Positions 1 through 11,458 of a DNA stretch of 64,000 bases are shown here, piece after piece; position 1 is the first letter of the stretch; each line of letters begins with the position of its first letter. The stretch lies in assembly GCF_003073045.1 (NCBI RefSeq), contig NC_037593.1:24299868-24363867 (forward strand), in the 5' to 3' direction. The notes under the pieces are model-generated. The model saw nothing but the letters and a program-made list of their open reading frames with translations. It had not been told where the DNA came from and searched no databases. Position numbers and translations under genes: made by a program. The stretch is from Pomacea canaliculata (Eukaryota > Mollusca > Gastropoda > Architaenioglossa > Ampullariidae).

Positions 1-74
1 CTTCTCTTCATACAAACGAATGGAAGTCGTCTGCTCCCTGATGTCTGTGAAAGCTTGAGACTGACTGCCAGAGC

Positions 75-1646
75 ATGATGGATGACAAACTGAGAAGAAT
101 AATTAGACAACATCGTTCACTGGTTCAGGACATTGTCATCAATGAGACGTTTCTCGCTCGGCTTCAAGACGAAGAGATCTTTCCGTCCGACCAGTTGGAA
201 AGTATCAGGGTTGGTTGTGCTTCTATGTGTGTGTTTAGGAGAGAAGAAGGGAGAGAGAATTCAATATTTATCTGCGTGGTATGAAGCACACAACGACAGC
301 GCTACCCGGATGATGACAAGTGCACTAAGTACATGGCTGCGAATACCAACCGCAAAGTTTTTCCCGGGGATCTCTGTGAATGTCAGGGTTAGTAAGCAGT
401 CTAGACTCTCCCCATGAACGGTGAAAGCTGTCGTGTAAGATTAAAGAGAAGCCATGGGACAACGTGCCTAGTCTAGTAAATAATGTAGACATCTGACCTC
501 GTAAATATGGCTTGACAACAGACGAGAAGCTCATGTTTTTAGTTGCCTTTCCTTTGTTTTAAATTTTAATATAAGTGGGTGTTACTCTCTCTCACTGACA
601 CACAGAGTAAATGTCTGTATTTTCATTTACCAAACCCTCATGGAGTCTCTTTGCGCCTTATTTCACGTGAACCAGTTTCCCGTAAATCGCTCAGTGATTG
701 ATAGTCAAGTTTAATCAGTCTTTTGGCATGACGCACGCATGAAATAGTCACACTTTTCTCAGTTGAAAGATTCTGCTTTGTATAAAAATACATTGCACTT
801 CATTTAAAAGCTAACTGGACCATACTTCAAAGGCCTTCTATTAATATATATATAAATAGATACATTATCTGATAAGAAGTGTCAGGGTAGCAGCAGTTAG
901 TGTTTCTCATTCTTTCCATCGTCATCATCAAACATCTTTTTCAGACTGATCAAGGTTACAAGATGCTGGAGCTGCTCCAAAGGCGTGGATTAAAGGCTTT
1001 TCATAAATTCATTTGAATACTTGAAACGGACTACGGCTGGCTGGCTGAACTTCTAAAAGGTGCTGAACTAAGAGAAATGTCAGGCCATAACAAAGCTGAA
1101 ATGCAAAGGAAGAAGATCATGAGCTCCACAAAGCCGGTCACACTGGCTGAATACAGTGAGCTTATCGCAAAAATCGTCGACGTGGACACGATCTTGAAGA
1201 CAGTAAAATACTCTTTGTCTTCTGATGAGAAGCAAGACATTAACTTAAAGTTAAGAGCAAGTTCGTTTGTGTGTGTGTGTGTGCATAGTATTCGAGAAAG
1301 AGACGAGAGAAAGGGAGAAGTGCGAGAATATCGTGTGTGTGCTTGTTATGTGTAATTCATTAAAATCTTAGCATTCAATATACGATTATTAATATATGCT
1401 TTTACACGTAGTCCTAAGACGACATATTATATTTGCTGATATTAATCGGGACAATAACATTTTCCCCAGAACCACCAAAGCGAAAAGGAAAAGATGGGTA
1501 AACTGCTGAATGTCATTTCGGCGAAAGAAGACAACACTTTCGATCTTCTGATAAGTGTTCTCCGAAAATACGACAAAGATCTCGCAAATCAACTGCAAGA
1601 ATACGTTGCTGATGTGGAAAAACGTTCGAAGCCACAGAACAAATGA
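75..1646 (+). pseudogene. Tandem-CARD gene copy, CARD-only type, broken
   Basis: Exons at 75-209, 945 to about 1,244 and 1,470-1,646 align closely, base for base, with the intact gene at 22,916-24,952. Exon 1 gives the first half of CARD 1 (MMDDKLRRIIRQH start, then VINETFLARL). Exon 2 gives the second half (LELLQRRG) and the start of CARD 2. Exon 3 completes CARD 2 (MGKLLNVISAKEDNTF) and ends in TGA. Compared with the intact copy, exon 2 lacks several codons at its start, a GGA codon has become TGA at 1,014-1,016, and the donor after exon 2 is lost (AAGGTAAG has become AACTTAAAG near 1,243). It cannot make the full protein; at most it could make a CARD half. Similarity runs through introns and flanks to about 1,880, so this is a segmental copy and not a retrocopy. 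Confidence 0.85.
781..840. repeat. 60-bp dispersed repeat, inverted partner at 5,427-5,487
   Basis: The stretch from TATAAAAATACATTGC to AAGGCCTTCTA is nearly the exact reverse complement of 5,427-5,487. Both lie next to AT-rich TATA runs. This may be one arm of a small foldback element or a dispersed repeat; no coding capacity is visible. Confidence 0.7.
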
Positions 1647-2117
1647 GGAGGAGCTACTAGAAGTGTGGTACTATAAACATTGTAGCCGACTAGGGATATG
1701 AGAGAGTATTTGTACATCCACATTTACAGTTTTATCAGATAATTAAGCAAGAGACGCTTAAATGCTAATTTAAGTAAAAGTACAATATTTTCGCTGTAAG
1801 ATTCTTCTCTGGGCATGGTTGTTCTCTTTGTGTTTAGAATTTCAAAGGCATCACGCCCAAGACTTTGTAAGTTGACCTGTTAATTGTGTAGTTACAGAAT
1901 TCATTCTAAAAGTAACTTCAGTGCATAATATCAATGAAATACGTTTTTACCGTTTTTCTCTCTCTAGCTACAGAATGAATTCTGTGCTTATAGAATAAAT
2001 TCTACAAGTATAAAATTAATTTTATTACTAGAAAGAAAATTCCAGTCGGTGCCCCATTCGCCTGGTGGGTTTGTTCGGAAGGTCATCATAGTCAGATGGT
2101 GCAGAACACATTAAAAA
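1647..2117. other. Downstream flank of the pseudogene, no gene seen
   Basis: Up to about 1,880 this matches 24,953-25,170 downstream of the intact copy, including the shared AATTTCAAAGGCATCA. The rest is AT-rich with repeated short ACAGAATGAATTCTG-like words and no supported gene. Confidence 0.6.
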
Positions 2118-2484
2118 GCTCAACCAGGATGTTTTAAGTGGATTGTTTGTCGTTACTAAGATCAACCGGGACGCTATGGGTGGTACTAAAACAACAGTGC
2201 ACCAAAATAAACCTACCAGATCTTGTGGCTGTAGTTTCCAGCATTTGTGTCTCTTTGGTGGATTTCAACAAACTCCCTCCAGGAGATTATTTGTAGAGAT
2301 AAGCACTCCTGTCCTTTCCGAAAAATCTCAAGCGAGCAGTTGTTCCTTGTTCTTGAGTGTAGAGGGACATGGCACTGATAATGATAGTCACTTGTATCAA
2401 CCTGCACGAATCGTGTACACGTCAGGTCGACACACAAGAGAAAGCAGAAGTACTACTGATGCTTCTATAACTACAACTAAAATA
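2118..2484. repeat. Non-coding duplicated block, copy 1
   Basis: From ACCAGGATGTTTTAA to TCTATAACTACAACT this aligns with 30,434-30,842 in the same orientation, with several small indels. Open frames on either strand are short and not conserved between the two copies, so I do not call a gene. In both places it lies downstream of CARD genes, so it is either part of the duplicated unit or a dispersed repeat. Confidence 0.75.
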
Positions 2485-3112
2485 AATTTCGGGTTTCTTC
2501 TCGATGTCGAGGCTATTAAAATGCGTGTAAGGAGGGTTGGGGTACTTAACGTCCAGCCAGCAACTGCTCCATCATGGTAAAGCATCTAGAAACTGGTGTT
2601 GTATGCAGAGAAACAACAGATATCTATTTTCAACAAAAACTCTATTGTGTGATGACATACTTTGTGAGGTTACTGTTTCATTTACAAACTATGAACTACT
2701 TTTTTGGTGCCATTCCAAGTTTGATACCAAACTCTTCAGTGTACCTTACTGCTCATTAGTAGATTTCTGTTTTATTCAACTAAGTTCCTCTTTTTTTCTC
2801 ATATTGAAAGACACACGTGTACATCACTGAATTGTCTGGACCAAAGACACAGATGTATGCGATGAGTTCATCCACTTCGAGACACACAGACCTATACACA
2901 CCTGCTGAAGATGCCTCTTTGTATCTTCTTGTACGCGTGCATATGTGTGTGTGTGTCAGAGAGAGAGAGAAGGGAGAGTAAGATGTGCTTCATGCACACG
3001 AACAGAAGATTCATTCATGTGCACATCATCTATTCCAATTGCACTGTACATTTAAACCACGTTTAAGAAAATCTATGCTGCCATGGTCCACTCCTCCACC
3101 ATCAACATCCAC
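2485..3112. other. Spacer with GT and GA microsatellites
   Basis: No gene is supported. Short GT and GA runs occur at about 2,944-2,975. Confidence 0.5.
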
Positions 3113-3187
3113 CGGTGACGCCGACATCCTACATAAGACTGTGGTGCACAGACAGTTCGGTCAGAGGAGGAGGATCAGCGAGAAGTG
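3113..3187 (+). pseudogene. Exon relic of the single-CARD/coiled-coil subfamily
   Basis: The + strand encodes DADILHKTVVHRQFGQ then RRRISEK. This matches the start of the middle region of the gene at 32,916-35,412 (DTDIKKLVGTFVHKQFGQ, then SKRINEK). Similarity stops on both sides and no CARD exon lies upstream. I read it as a leftover of a second-subfamily gene in the collapsed left copy of the array. Confidence 0.6.
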
Positions 3188-3646
3188 TTTTAAAACACAT
3201 GTAATAACTCATAACGAAGTTCTTTCTAAGAGCCTCATACATTTGCCCGACATTCTTGTGGAAAACCTACAAACACTTGGTAGTCAGCACCATGAGCATC
3301 TAACATTTTGATCAAGCTTGTATTCCATTTTCTGTGATTTCTTGTAATGTGTTTCTGTTGCACATTGTCTGAGCTTCTAAGTTTGATTGCTTAGTGCCTG
3401 CGTGTGCCAGTAGCTGTTATGAGACAGTCAACTGACCTACAGACATACGCTGTGTTTGACCTGACCTCTCTATCACACTGTAAGCGATCCTTGATAACGC
3501 ACAACTCCTGTCACCTTGAACTTACAGTTTCAATGGTTCATTCAAAAACAAATAAACTAGGGACACTTCCTTTCACAAAAGTTGATAATGACATGCCATT
3601 GACCTACTTGCAATATCTACCCAAGTTTTTGAAAAACCGTCTAATG

Positions 3647-3864
3647 CCGCGGTTCTCAAACGGTGGGGTGCGCCCCCCTGGGGGGGGGGTCGGGGGTGGG
3701 GCGACGTGCTTACAAGGTGCGAAGGTGGTCATTTTTTAAAAGTTTCTTATACCGGTATTAGTGAAATTATTTTTACATTGCTGGATAAGGGGACCGCGGC
3801 CACGAACCTTTGTTCGTCAGGGGGTCACAAAAAAAGAAATGTCACAAGTAAAGGTTGAGAACCG
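3647..3864. mobile_element. hAT-type MITE, copy 1
   Basis: Ends are inverted: CCGCGGTTCTCAAAC on the left and GGTTGAGAACCG on the right, a form common in hAT (Charlie-like) elements. Nearly matching 8-bp words (GTCTAATG at 3,639-3,646, CTCTAATG at 3,877-3,884) look like a target duplication, but about 12 extra bases sit between the right end and the duplicate. The interior matches the copy at 15,747-15,926 and adds a C/G-rich insertion. Non-autonomous. Confidence 0.8.
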
Positions 3865-4600
3865 TTTATCCGTTGACTCTAATGTGACACAGAGACCAGG
3901 AAACTTCCTTCTACAAAGGTCTGTACACTGGTAGATGGCTGGCATTTCAATCACGAGTTTGATCATCTATCGTACACTCTCGTGACAAAGTCCATTTGCA
4001 CGGCACCACACCATCTGACAGATTCTTGAGCAAAACTTTCACCATCTTGTTGAACAGATTACAGTCACGGTGGTTTCTTAGCAAATTTGTTTGTCTCCGC
4101 ATGGAGAGCGCATCTTTATCTCCTACGCTCTTTTGGTCTCAATACTATCAAGCTGAGTGTATCACCCTTATATATTCTTTCAAGGTGGAGGAGATGAACT
4201 ACTAAACTGGGTCCCGCTAAGTATCACTCCAGGCCTATACACGCGCATCGATGTCTCGTTGTGACTATCTGTGAAGCTATGATGCATGGACACGCCGAAC
4301 TTTCCGCTTTTTCCTTCTGCGTTCTGTTGACGATCAATGAAAACTAATAAAAACCGAAACGTCAGTCTCCTAATGGCCAAATAGAATAATTTAGAAAATA
4401 CGTGATTGAAATAAGTCATGCAACACCTTGCTCGTTCATCTCAATTCAGTCTGCAACAACGGAGATGGCCAATAGGGAAGTTTGAACCGATAAATTCTTC
4501 TGTGTTTATTCATAAACTATCAGACTGGTTAACGTGGACATTATAACCAAACCCGTGTGTAGAGACATCTTGATGACCGAACCGATTCTGTATTTTGCAG

Positions 4601-5824
4601 GTTGAAAATACTAATGATGAGAAAGTATTCAAGTTGATAAATCTCCTTCTTATAAGAGGACCAGATGCCTTCAAGAAGTTTATTTACATACTCAAAAAAG
4701 ACCACAAATGGCTTGCTTCAAGCTAATCAAAACGGAAGAAATATTCAATGAAGGCTTATATATGAGCTACCAGAAAAAATATCAACTGACTAGATATCGC
4801 CCTCTCATCGAGGAAACGGTGAGGTTGACGACATCTGGAACGACGTTGAACACATATTTAACCATTCCGAGAAGATGGAAATTCAAGTAAGTCTGAATAA
4901 AAACACATTGCAGTATACACAGCAAACAATATTCTGTGAGTGTGAGAAGTGCATTGCGAACAGTATACAGGCAGCAGCGTGTGATAACTTTTAGATAAAC
5001 TGTTTTGACTCTTTAGATACTAACATCATACGGACCTGTTTTCCTTGCTAGACATTTATTGAAATCACATAAAGACTTCAAACAAACCTCAGTTTAATAA
5101 TGAAACATAAATGCATGAGTTATGTCATAAAGAACATTTTACTCAAGATTTTGTTTTGTAGTCGAGCGTGAAAAATTTCGGATACGTTTCTTTTTGCCGT
5201 TAGAAGGTTTTATGCTTACGATGACTGTTCATGCTGAAAATACTGACAAGAGCATGAACTAATGTTCATCGGGATGTACCCAAGTTTGCGACAAATGTAA
5301 TGTTCTCCCTGAAAGTATTATAAAGTGCGAAGGATATGAAATCACAACAAAGAAAACAAGAATATTACATTCCCTACATGGATACTCTGACACTTCTTAT
5401 CATATATCTTATAATATATATCTATATAGAAGGCCTTTGAACTGTGGTCCAGTTAGCTTTTAAATGAAGTGCAATGTATTTTTATACTAAGCGGAAATTT
5501 TCGAAAAACTCGTCTCTTCCTTCTGGATTTCTACAAGCATGTCATGTAACATACTTCGCTATATATTTATATATCTATTTTCTGCACAATGAGTATCATG
5601 TAGACCTGGCTGTTAATTAAAACACAAGATACGTCGTTTAGTGTTCATGTTAATATAAATAAAATATTACACTTGATTACAGACACAGCCAAATTCACTT
5701 GAAGAAACTGAAGAAAATGCTGGATATATTAGTACATAAAAGCGATGCAGCTTTTCGTCATTTGGTTGATGCACTCCGACAAGTGGACAGAAGGCTGGCA
5801 GGTCTTCTAAGCATGGTACTTCTG
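4601..5824 (+). pseudogene. Tandem-CARD relic, exons 2 and 3 only
   Basis: Exon 2 (4,601-4,886, after TTTTGCAG) reads VENTNDEKVFKLINLLLIRG and PDAFKKFIYILKKDHKWLAS, the second half of CARD 1, and then meets TAA at 4,724. Coding resumes in other frames, and the end gives the start of CARD 2 (GEVDDIWNDVEHIF) before GTAAGT. Exon 3 (5,683-5,824) gives MLDILVHKSDAAFRHLVDAL, the rest of CARD 2, one base out of phase with exon 2, and a GTGAGT donor. No first exon was found upstream and no middle or coiled-coil exon downstream. Exon 3 is closest to that of the gene at 8,703-10,748. This is a decayed member of the tandem-CARD subfamily. Confidence 0.75.
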
Positions 5825-6507
5825 GTGAGTAGGAGCCAGGTAAAGTGGAAAGACTCCATAACAGTTTAAATGATTTACGATGGAGCTAGTCTCACCTGTA
5901 TGAACAGACCACAGAACTCCCACAATACACCTGTACAACGGGACTAAAACAGAAAGTAAGGAAGCAGGGTGGGTAGGGTGAGGGTTGACTCTGTGATCCA
6001 CTTGAATGTGTCATTGTGTATGCTTATATGTGTCATGTGTCAAATATGGTTAAAGTGTACTCATTTTATTATTCAGTACTTGAATATTTTAATATCTCTC
6101 AGGGTTCCTAACTCTTCTTGTGGTATTTTTTGATCCAGTGATCTCCAACCACTTACAATGCGGATTACATTGATCATGACAACCAACACAGACGGAATGC
6201 ACCTCTTGCCTTTGACCAGAATGGCAGAAATGAAGATTTTTTCAAGGGTATCAATCCATCCTGAGGCAAAGTGCGCTGAACAATCAGAACTTATTCTTAC
6301 AGAGACAAATAAATTGGAATATAAGGACGCAGCAAAGAAACAGCGCAAGAAATACCTTGGGAAAACACTTGTCTAGCTTTCTCGAGCAACATCCATGAGA
6401 ATTCTCCAGTCAAAAGTGGTTAACTGATCGTAATTGTCTTCTTTTTTCTTTTTTGCACCTTTTTGTAGCATCAAATCATTTGTCTCAATATATATTGCCT
6501 AACTCAG
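5825..6507. other. Spacer, nothing assignable
   Basis: Overlapping open frames of 60-90 codons occur on both strands around 6,073-6,376. They show no domain I recognise and no splice support. Confidence 0.4.
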
Positions 6508-6722
6508 GTTACTGGCGAAGTGGCTAAGGCGCCGGGTACTACCCTCTCTCAAGCTATGATATATAACTGTTACACTAGTTACAGGGTTGATCGTCTGTGG
6601 GCACTTACTCTGGTCTTCTCCATTTTCTCTCTCTCTCTCTGTGAGAAATGACTAGAAAACCTTTATAATAACAGCAATAATAATTACAATAATAATTGCA
6701 TAACATAATTACAACAATAACC
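6508..6722 (+). mobile_element. tRNA-derived SINE
   Basis: An A-box-like TGGCTAAGGCG is followed about 60 bases later by a B-box-like GGGTTGATCGTC, as in a tRNA-derived pol III promoter. A short body and an A/T-rich tail of AATAAT units (6,660-6,722) follow. Family not assigned. Confidence 0.55.
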
Positions 6723-7182
6723 TTTTACTATTAACACTTCATTTTTGTTATTTGTTGAAAGCACTCCATGTCGCCACGGCATACTGTGATACTGTTTTGA
6801 ATGACACTCCTTTATGGGAGAATATGCGATAAACCATTCATCTGTGTAAATTTGAAATCACTTAAGAAAAGGGGTATTAATAAATCAATGTGAACTTGAC
6901 TGACTTTTGTATGTAACTCTTGGTAGTATTGTCATTAGTCGGGTTCTGATATCTACGAGTTGCCATGTAGCTCCATTTGTGTTTGTCAGCGAAATTGCAT
7001 TCACCTAGATTTCAGTTGTTCTTCATGTCTGTTGTAAACGGTAAACCAATCTACAAAGCTTCATAATAACCACTCACTCACCAAAGAAAGAAACTTGGAA
7101 TAATAAGCTAGTGAAACAAGATAGAACAGAGAACAAAGGCAGCAAAGCAATTCCCACGGCAGGTCATGCTGTTAGTGTGTTT

Positions 7183-7270
7183 CTAACATCTCGTCAAAGT
7201 GTGCTACTAACATCTTGTCAAAGTGTGCTACTAACATCTTGTCAAAGTGTGCTACTAACATCTTGTCAAA
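7183..7270. repeat. 24-bp tandem repeat, about 3.7 units
   Basis: The unit is close to CTAACATCTTGTCAAAGTGT plus GCTA. Units are nearly identical, so the expansion is recent. It stays open in one frame but no gene is supported. Confidence 0.8.
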
Positions 7271-8563
7271 GATCTGTAGAAAGAAAGGTAAGTAAATTTG
7301 CATCGCGTGTCTTCGGATGTGTGGCACTGCGCATGTCAGACGAACTTTGTGCAATAAAAACTTCTGTCATGTTGTTTTCCGTGTGGCAGCTCCCTCTAGT
7401 CTGTCACAATAATTAAGAAAGTCTTCTGAAAGAAAAAAGTCTTGCCTGGTGCTAACTGTGTTATATTTGTGTACGGTACTCACACGGCAAAGAAGTGGAG
7501 TTTGTCATTTTTTTTTTTTTGGATTCGGCAACGAAAGAAGTTGAACCTCGAAAAGGAGCAATAGTGGCTGCCATTGTTATATTTTTTGTATCCTTATTTA
7601 CCACAGATATCTCGTACAAAATTACTAATTATCGGCCTTTTTCTTTAATAAAAAACTAATTTGGATGTATAATATTAATGCTTACCCAAACTTATTATAT
7701 TCAGTTATAAACTTGTTTATTTCCTGGTCAAATGTCAATTTGTTAGCCATGTTGTTTTGATCTGAACCGGAAGTGTAATTGCGAGCGGTCAACGGCTCTT
7801 GGCATCAGGCGAACTGTTAACTCTCTCTGGGAGCTCATCATTCTTTCTACAGATTTCTCGTTTTGCTCTTGAGTCATGTGCCCATTTTTTTTTTTTACAT
7901 TGATACACAGATCCTATAACATGAACATAAAGTAATTCAACAATTGAAAAATACACACACAGAATGTGAGCAAATAATAATAACAACAATAATAAAATCT
8001 TTTCCTATATAGCGCCATATCCTTTGCCCTATAGGCAAGCTACAGACGCACAAAGTACACAATTGACTACTGCACAAACACTTGAATACTATAAGAAGAG
8101 ATACATTTGTTCTTATAATACCAGCCAGACACAAGAGACAACTAATATCAGTTTCTAGGCTGATAGGAAAGTCTGTTACCAAAAGCATGACAAACATCCC
8201 AATGTTGACCCTTTAACAGAAATCTATGCCTGTTCAAACCATATATTAAAAACTACAATGGTGCTTCCTAAATGTGCCCAAAAATTCTAATTACATTAAA
8301 TGTAAGCAATTATATGCCTAATCACGAGAAAATGAAAAACAGACACAATACATACGTATACCTTACGGTCATCATGGAGCACAATACACTTCCTCGTAGT
8401 GAAAGAGAATGAAAGTAAGAACAGTAAGAACCGCGATTAAATTGTTATTTTGCTGAAACAAATTGTAAACATCTTTGCACATTCGATACGTTAAAATACG
8501 ATAAAAATAAATAAAGCTAAAACCAGTTAAATACATTTACAGGATTTCTAATTCGGGGGTGGC
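7271..8563. other. Spacer; one possible minus-strand first exon inside
   Basis: AT-rich, with poly-T runs at 7,509-7,521 and 7,886-7,896. Apart from the weak candidate exon at 7,686-7,750 I see no gene. From about 8,564 the sequence probably becomes 5' untranslated or promoter sequence of the CARD gene starting at 8,703. Confidence 0.4.
7686..7750 (-). CDS. Possible lone first coding exon, unknown gene
   Basis: On the minus strand an ATG opens MANKLTFDQEINKF and the frame continues to a GTAAGC donor. Immediately upstream is CACTTCCGGT, an ETS-type site common in promoters. No following exon could be tied to it further left. It may be the start of an unrecognised gene, a promoter remnant, or chance. 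Confidence 0.22.
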
Positions 8564-8702
8564 ATGGGTGCAAACGCTGCGCAAACTGATTGGTGCTGGT
8601 TCAATGTCCAGTCACCGATTTACTTCCCTGTACACCAAGACCTTTTATACCTTTGCTTGAGCGCTGGGTTCTGTCAGAGCCTAATCTCGGCATCACAGCA
8701 GA

Positions 8703-10748
8703 ATGAACAGAACACACCGAGAGATTTTACAGCGGCACAGCTATACACTGACCACTAGGTTGACACTTGACGAAAACTTCATTCGTTTGTGTGAGGCAAT
8801 GTCTCTCATTACTCCTGCCATGAAGATTTCTATCATGGTAAGTGACCGTCTGTATATAAGTGTATTTAAGGCCTGATATTGTTTTAGTTACTGGCGTGTA
8901 TGAGTAAGTACACATGCGTGTATATGTAAGTCTGCCTGTATCTTTTATGCATAAGATAGAAATTTGGATTATTTAGACTACAGGTGCACACGTACCTTTC
9001 CATTGTTATCTAAAGACGAACACGGAAGTCAACAAATGGATTTGTGGTTACAGAGATAAATATATACTCTGTAGTGTGAAGTGAATAGATAGCGGCAACA
9101 GCTTGAGTAGAAAGTTAATATGTGACGAATGTACATGTAGTGAAATAATTCAGTTTTTCTCCCGCACGTCTAGCTGTAAACACTAGACAATGCAAAGACC
9201 TCTAGATCATCAACAACCAGATTCTCAGGTCTGCAACTGTTTTCAATGAAAGACCCCGCAACCTTAGTAGCTAACCATATAACTATAGCTAACCCCTAGG
9301 TAACGTTAACTACAAACGAGGTGATGTGATTGCAGCTTTTTGTATGTGAAATTAAGTTGCATAAACATTTGTTTACTAAAGAGGTACTTTAGAACTTAGT
9401 TGGTCTTTGTTGGTACTTTGTCACGAATATAAATGTCAAATGACCAAAGATGTAACCTCTGACGACACCGTGACTGACACAAACAGCTAGTATAAGGCCT
9501 CCCCCCTAAGTCCTAAGGGATGCACCCCCCCCCACCTGTATATAAACACAATCTTTTACACAACGGAACTCACCTCACAGAGGAGCACCCAGCTGACATA
9601 GGAGTATTACTTAAATCTTAATTACTAACCAAGATCACACTCATAAACAATCATTTTTTGAAAACACACACACACACGTGGAACTGTCCCCTGAGGATGG
9701 AGGTAAGATGTCCTATCATTAAGTGCTAGGTCACAGTATTGTTAATTAAAGGGACAACTATTACACGAGGAATAGTGAAAAATGTTGATTGCAACCAAAT
9801 TTTTATTTCCTAGGCTGAGAAAAGCGACTCTGAGAAAACATCGAGGTTACTGGACTACTTGCGACGAGGAGGGCCAAACACATTCAGGACTTTTGTTTAC
9901 GTGCTTCAACAAACTGAACGTGGTTGGCTCGCTTGCAAGCTAAACAATGCCGTAGAAATAGCTAATGCAGAGGGAGAGATGAGTCCCGAGAGAACAGCCA
10001 AACTGCAGCAATGCCGTCAGGAAATTACGATCATTCCATTAGATACGATTTGGGATGAAGTAGATCATATTTTCTCTCCTGATGAAGAAGTACAAATTAA
10101 GGTAACTGTCCTTTAAAAGCACGTGACCACAATTACTACAATTTAACTGAGGAATCTCAATTGTCTTCTACAGGTATCTACTTTGGGTAGCTTTGACAAC
10201 AGCAGCTTCATGCAACTAATTTTCAAATCGCTTTGATCATTATCATTAGCACAACTGTTCCATCACTTGATGTAGATATTTATTGTCTACTAACTCCACT
10301 ATTGCTGGTTTACATGTAATAGTCCTCGTGTCAGTGCCTTAGCGCACAACTGTTCAAAAATTAAGACGGACTTAGCCATCGCTTAATGTCATAACATCTT
10401 AATGTCTCTTTAGAACCATCACGCAGTCTATTCAGTTTTCATAACTGTACTTTTGTAATGTATTTTCAGCATGTTCTATACATCAATATACTTATTGAAT
10501 GATCTGTATCTCATTTGAGAAGAAGACGGAGCGCAGACTGTTTATTTGTGCCAAACTGACAATAACACCTATTTACAGGACGCAAAGCAGTAACGAAATG
10601 AAAATGGCGACACTACTGTATATATTATCAAGTAAAAGCGACATGGCATTCGACCATCTGGTTAGAGCTCTAAGAACGGTCAAGCCAGAGTTGGCAGGTC
10701 GTTTGGAGCACGGCGCGCACGAGGAAGAAAGAAGACCTGAAAATCAAG
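8703..10748 (+). CDS. Tandem-CARD protein, middle and coiled-coil exons absent
   Basis: Exon 1 (8,703-8,837) starts at ATG and encodes the first half of CARD 1 (MNRTHREILQRH, then LTLDENFIRLCEAM), ending at GTAAGT in phase 0. Exon 2 (9,814-10,101) carries the second half (LLDYLRRGGPNTFRTF), a linker, and the start of CARD 2 (DTIWDEVDHIFSPDEEVQIK). Exon 3 (10,579-10,748) gives LLYILSSKSDMAFDHLVRAL and ends at GTTAGT, phase 1, as in the full gene at 26,153. The acceptor of exon 3 is one base out of phase; read literally it meets TAA after four codons. No middle or coiled-coil exon appears before the next duplicated block at 11,459. It is either a short CARD-CARD protein with an assembly indel or a decaying copy. 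CARDs mediate homotypic assembly in apoptotic and innate signalling. Confidence 0.65.
8838..9813. other. Intron 1 of the CARD gene at 8,703
   Basis: No other gene is seen. It contains C-rich runs (about 9,502-9,532) and a short CA run (about 9,665-9,676). Confidence 0.55.
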
Positions 10749-11458
10749 GTTAGTTAGATTGTCTGATGCTTTTTTTACTTGATGTCCACTCTCACTTCTG
10801 TTTATCTGTCGTTAGACACTAACCCTGCCAAACCCACGACAGCTTGTTTTATCCACTTATCGTAAGCAAAAGCATTTTAACTAACAACATATCTGAATGG
10901 CTAGAATTATAAATGCTTTGAAGATGTAATTGTCCTGCAGTTGCGGGTATACATTAGTGTCTACATTTCCTTGTTACTAATATTTTTGTTAAAAGAAAAG
11001 ATACATTGTAATTTGTGCGGTTATACAATTTTCATCCTTTAATTTCAGTTCGTGTGTTACAGCCTGCCTTTTTACATTCATTTCATAATTGTGTGCATTG
11101 TTTTCATGCGCATTTGTTATTTTAGTGGTACGCATTTGGCACCTTAAATAATGTTATGCAGTTCAACTGTTATAGTAAAATAGTCTTAACAGCCTTACAA
11201 AAACCTGTGGCTTTGCTAAACATTTTTAAAAGATTTTCTAGTTTATACTAAAATTCGTCTTGCAGATTAGTAACTTTTAGTCTGTGGTTCATTCGCGGTA
11301 CTTTTTCTCCTTCGTTATATCTCGTCCCTTTTATACACTGATAATACAGCTTCGTTTACTTGCAAACTCAAAAAAAAAAACCTTTATCATGAACGACTAA
11401 TTATTTTTGATTCTAAATGTTTAAAGAGATCAGCAACACGCCTATAACAGACTCGACA
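10749..11458. other. Spacer where middle and coiled-coil exons would be expected
   Basis: In the paralogue at 26,153 the next exon follows about 540 bases after exon 3. Here I find no similarity to it on either strand, only AT-rich sequence. Confidence 0.5.

Noticed and set aside
2143-2580. 145-codon frame on the + strand
   Set aside because: It lies in a duplicated non-coding block and the frame is not kept in the partner copy at 30,434.
6073-6376. Overlapping frames on both strands
   Set aside because: Composition is not clearly coding, no known motif, no splice sites fitting a neighbour.
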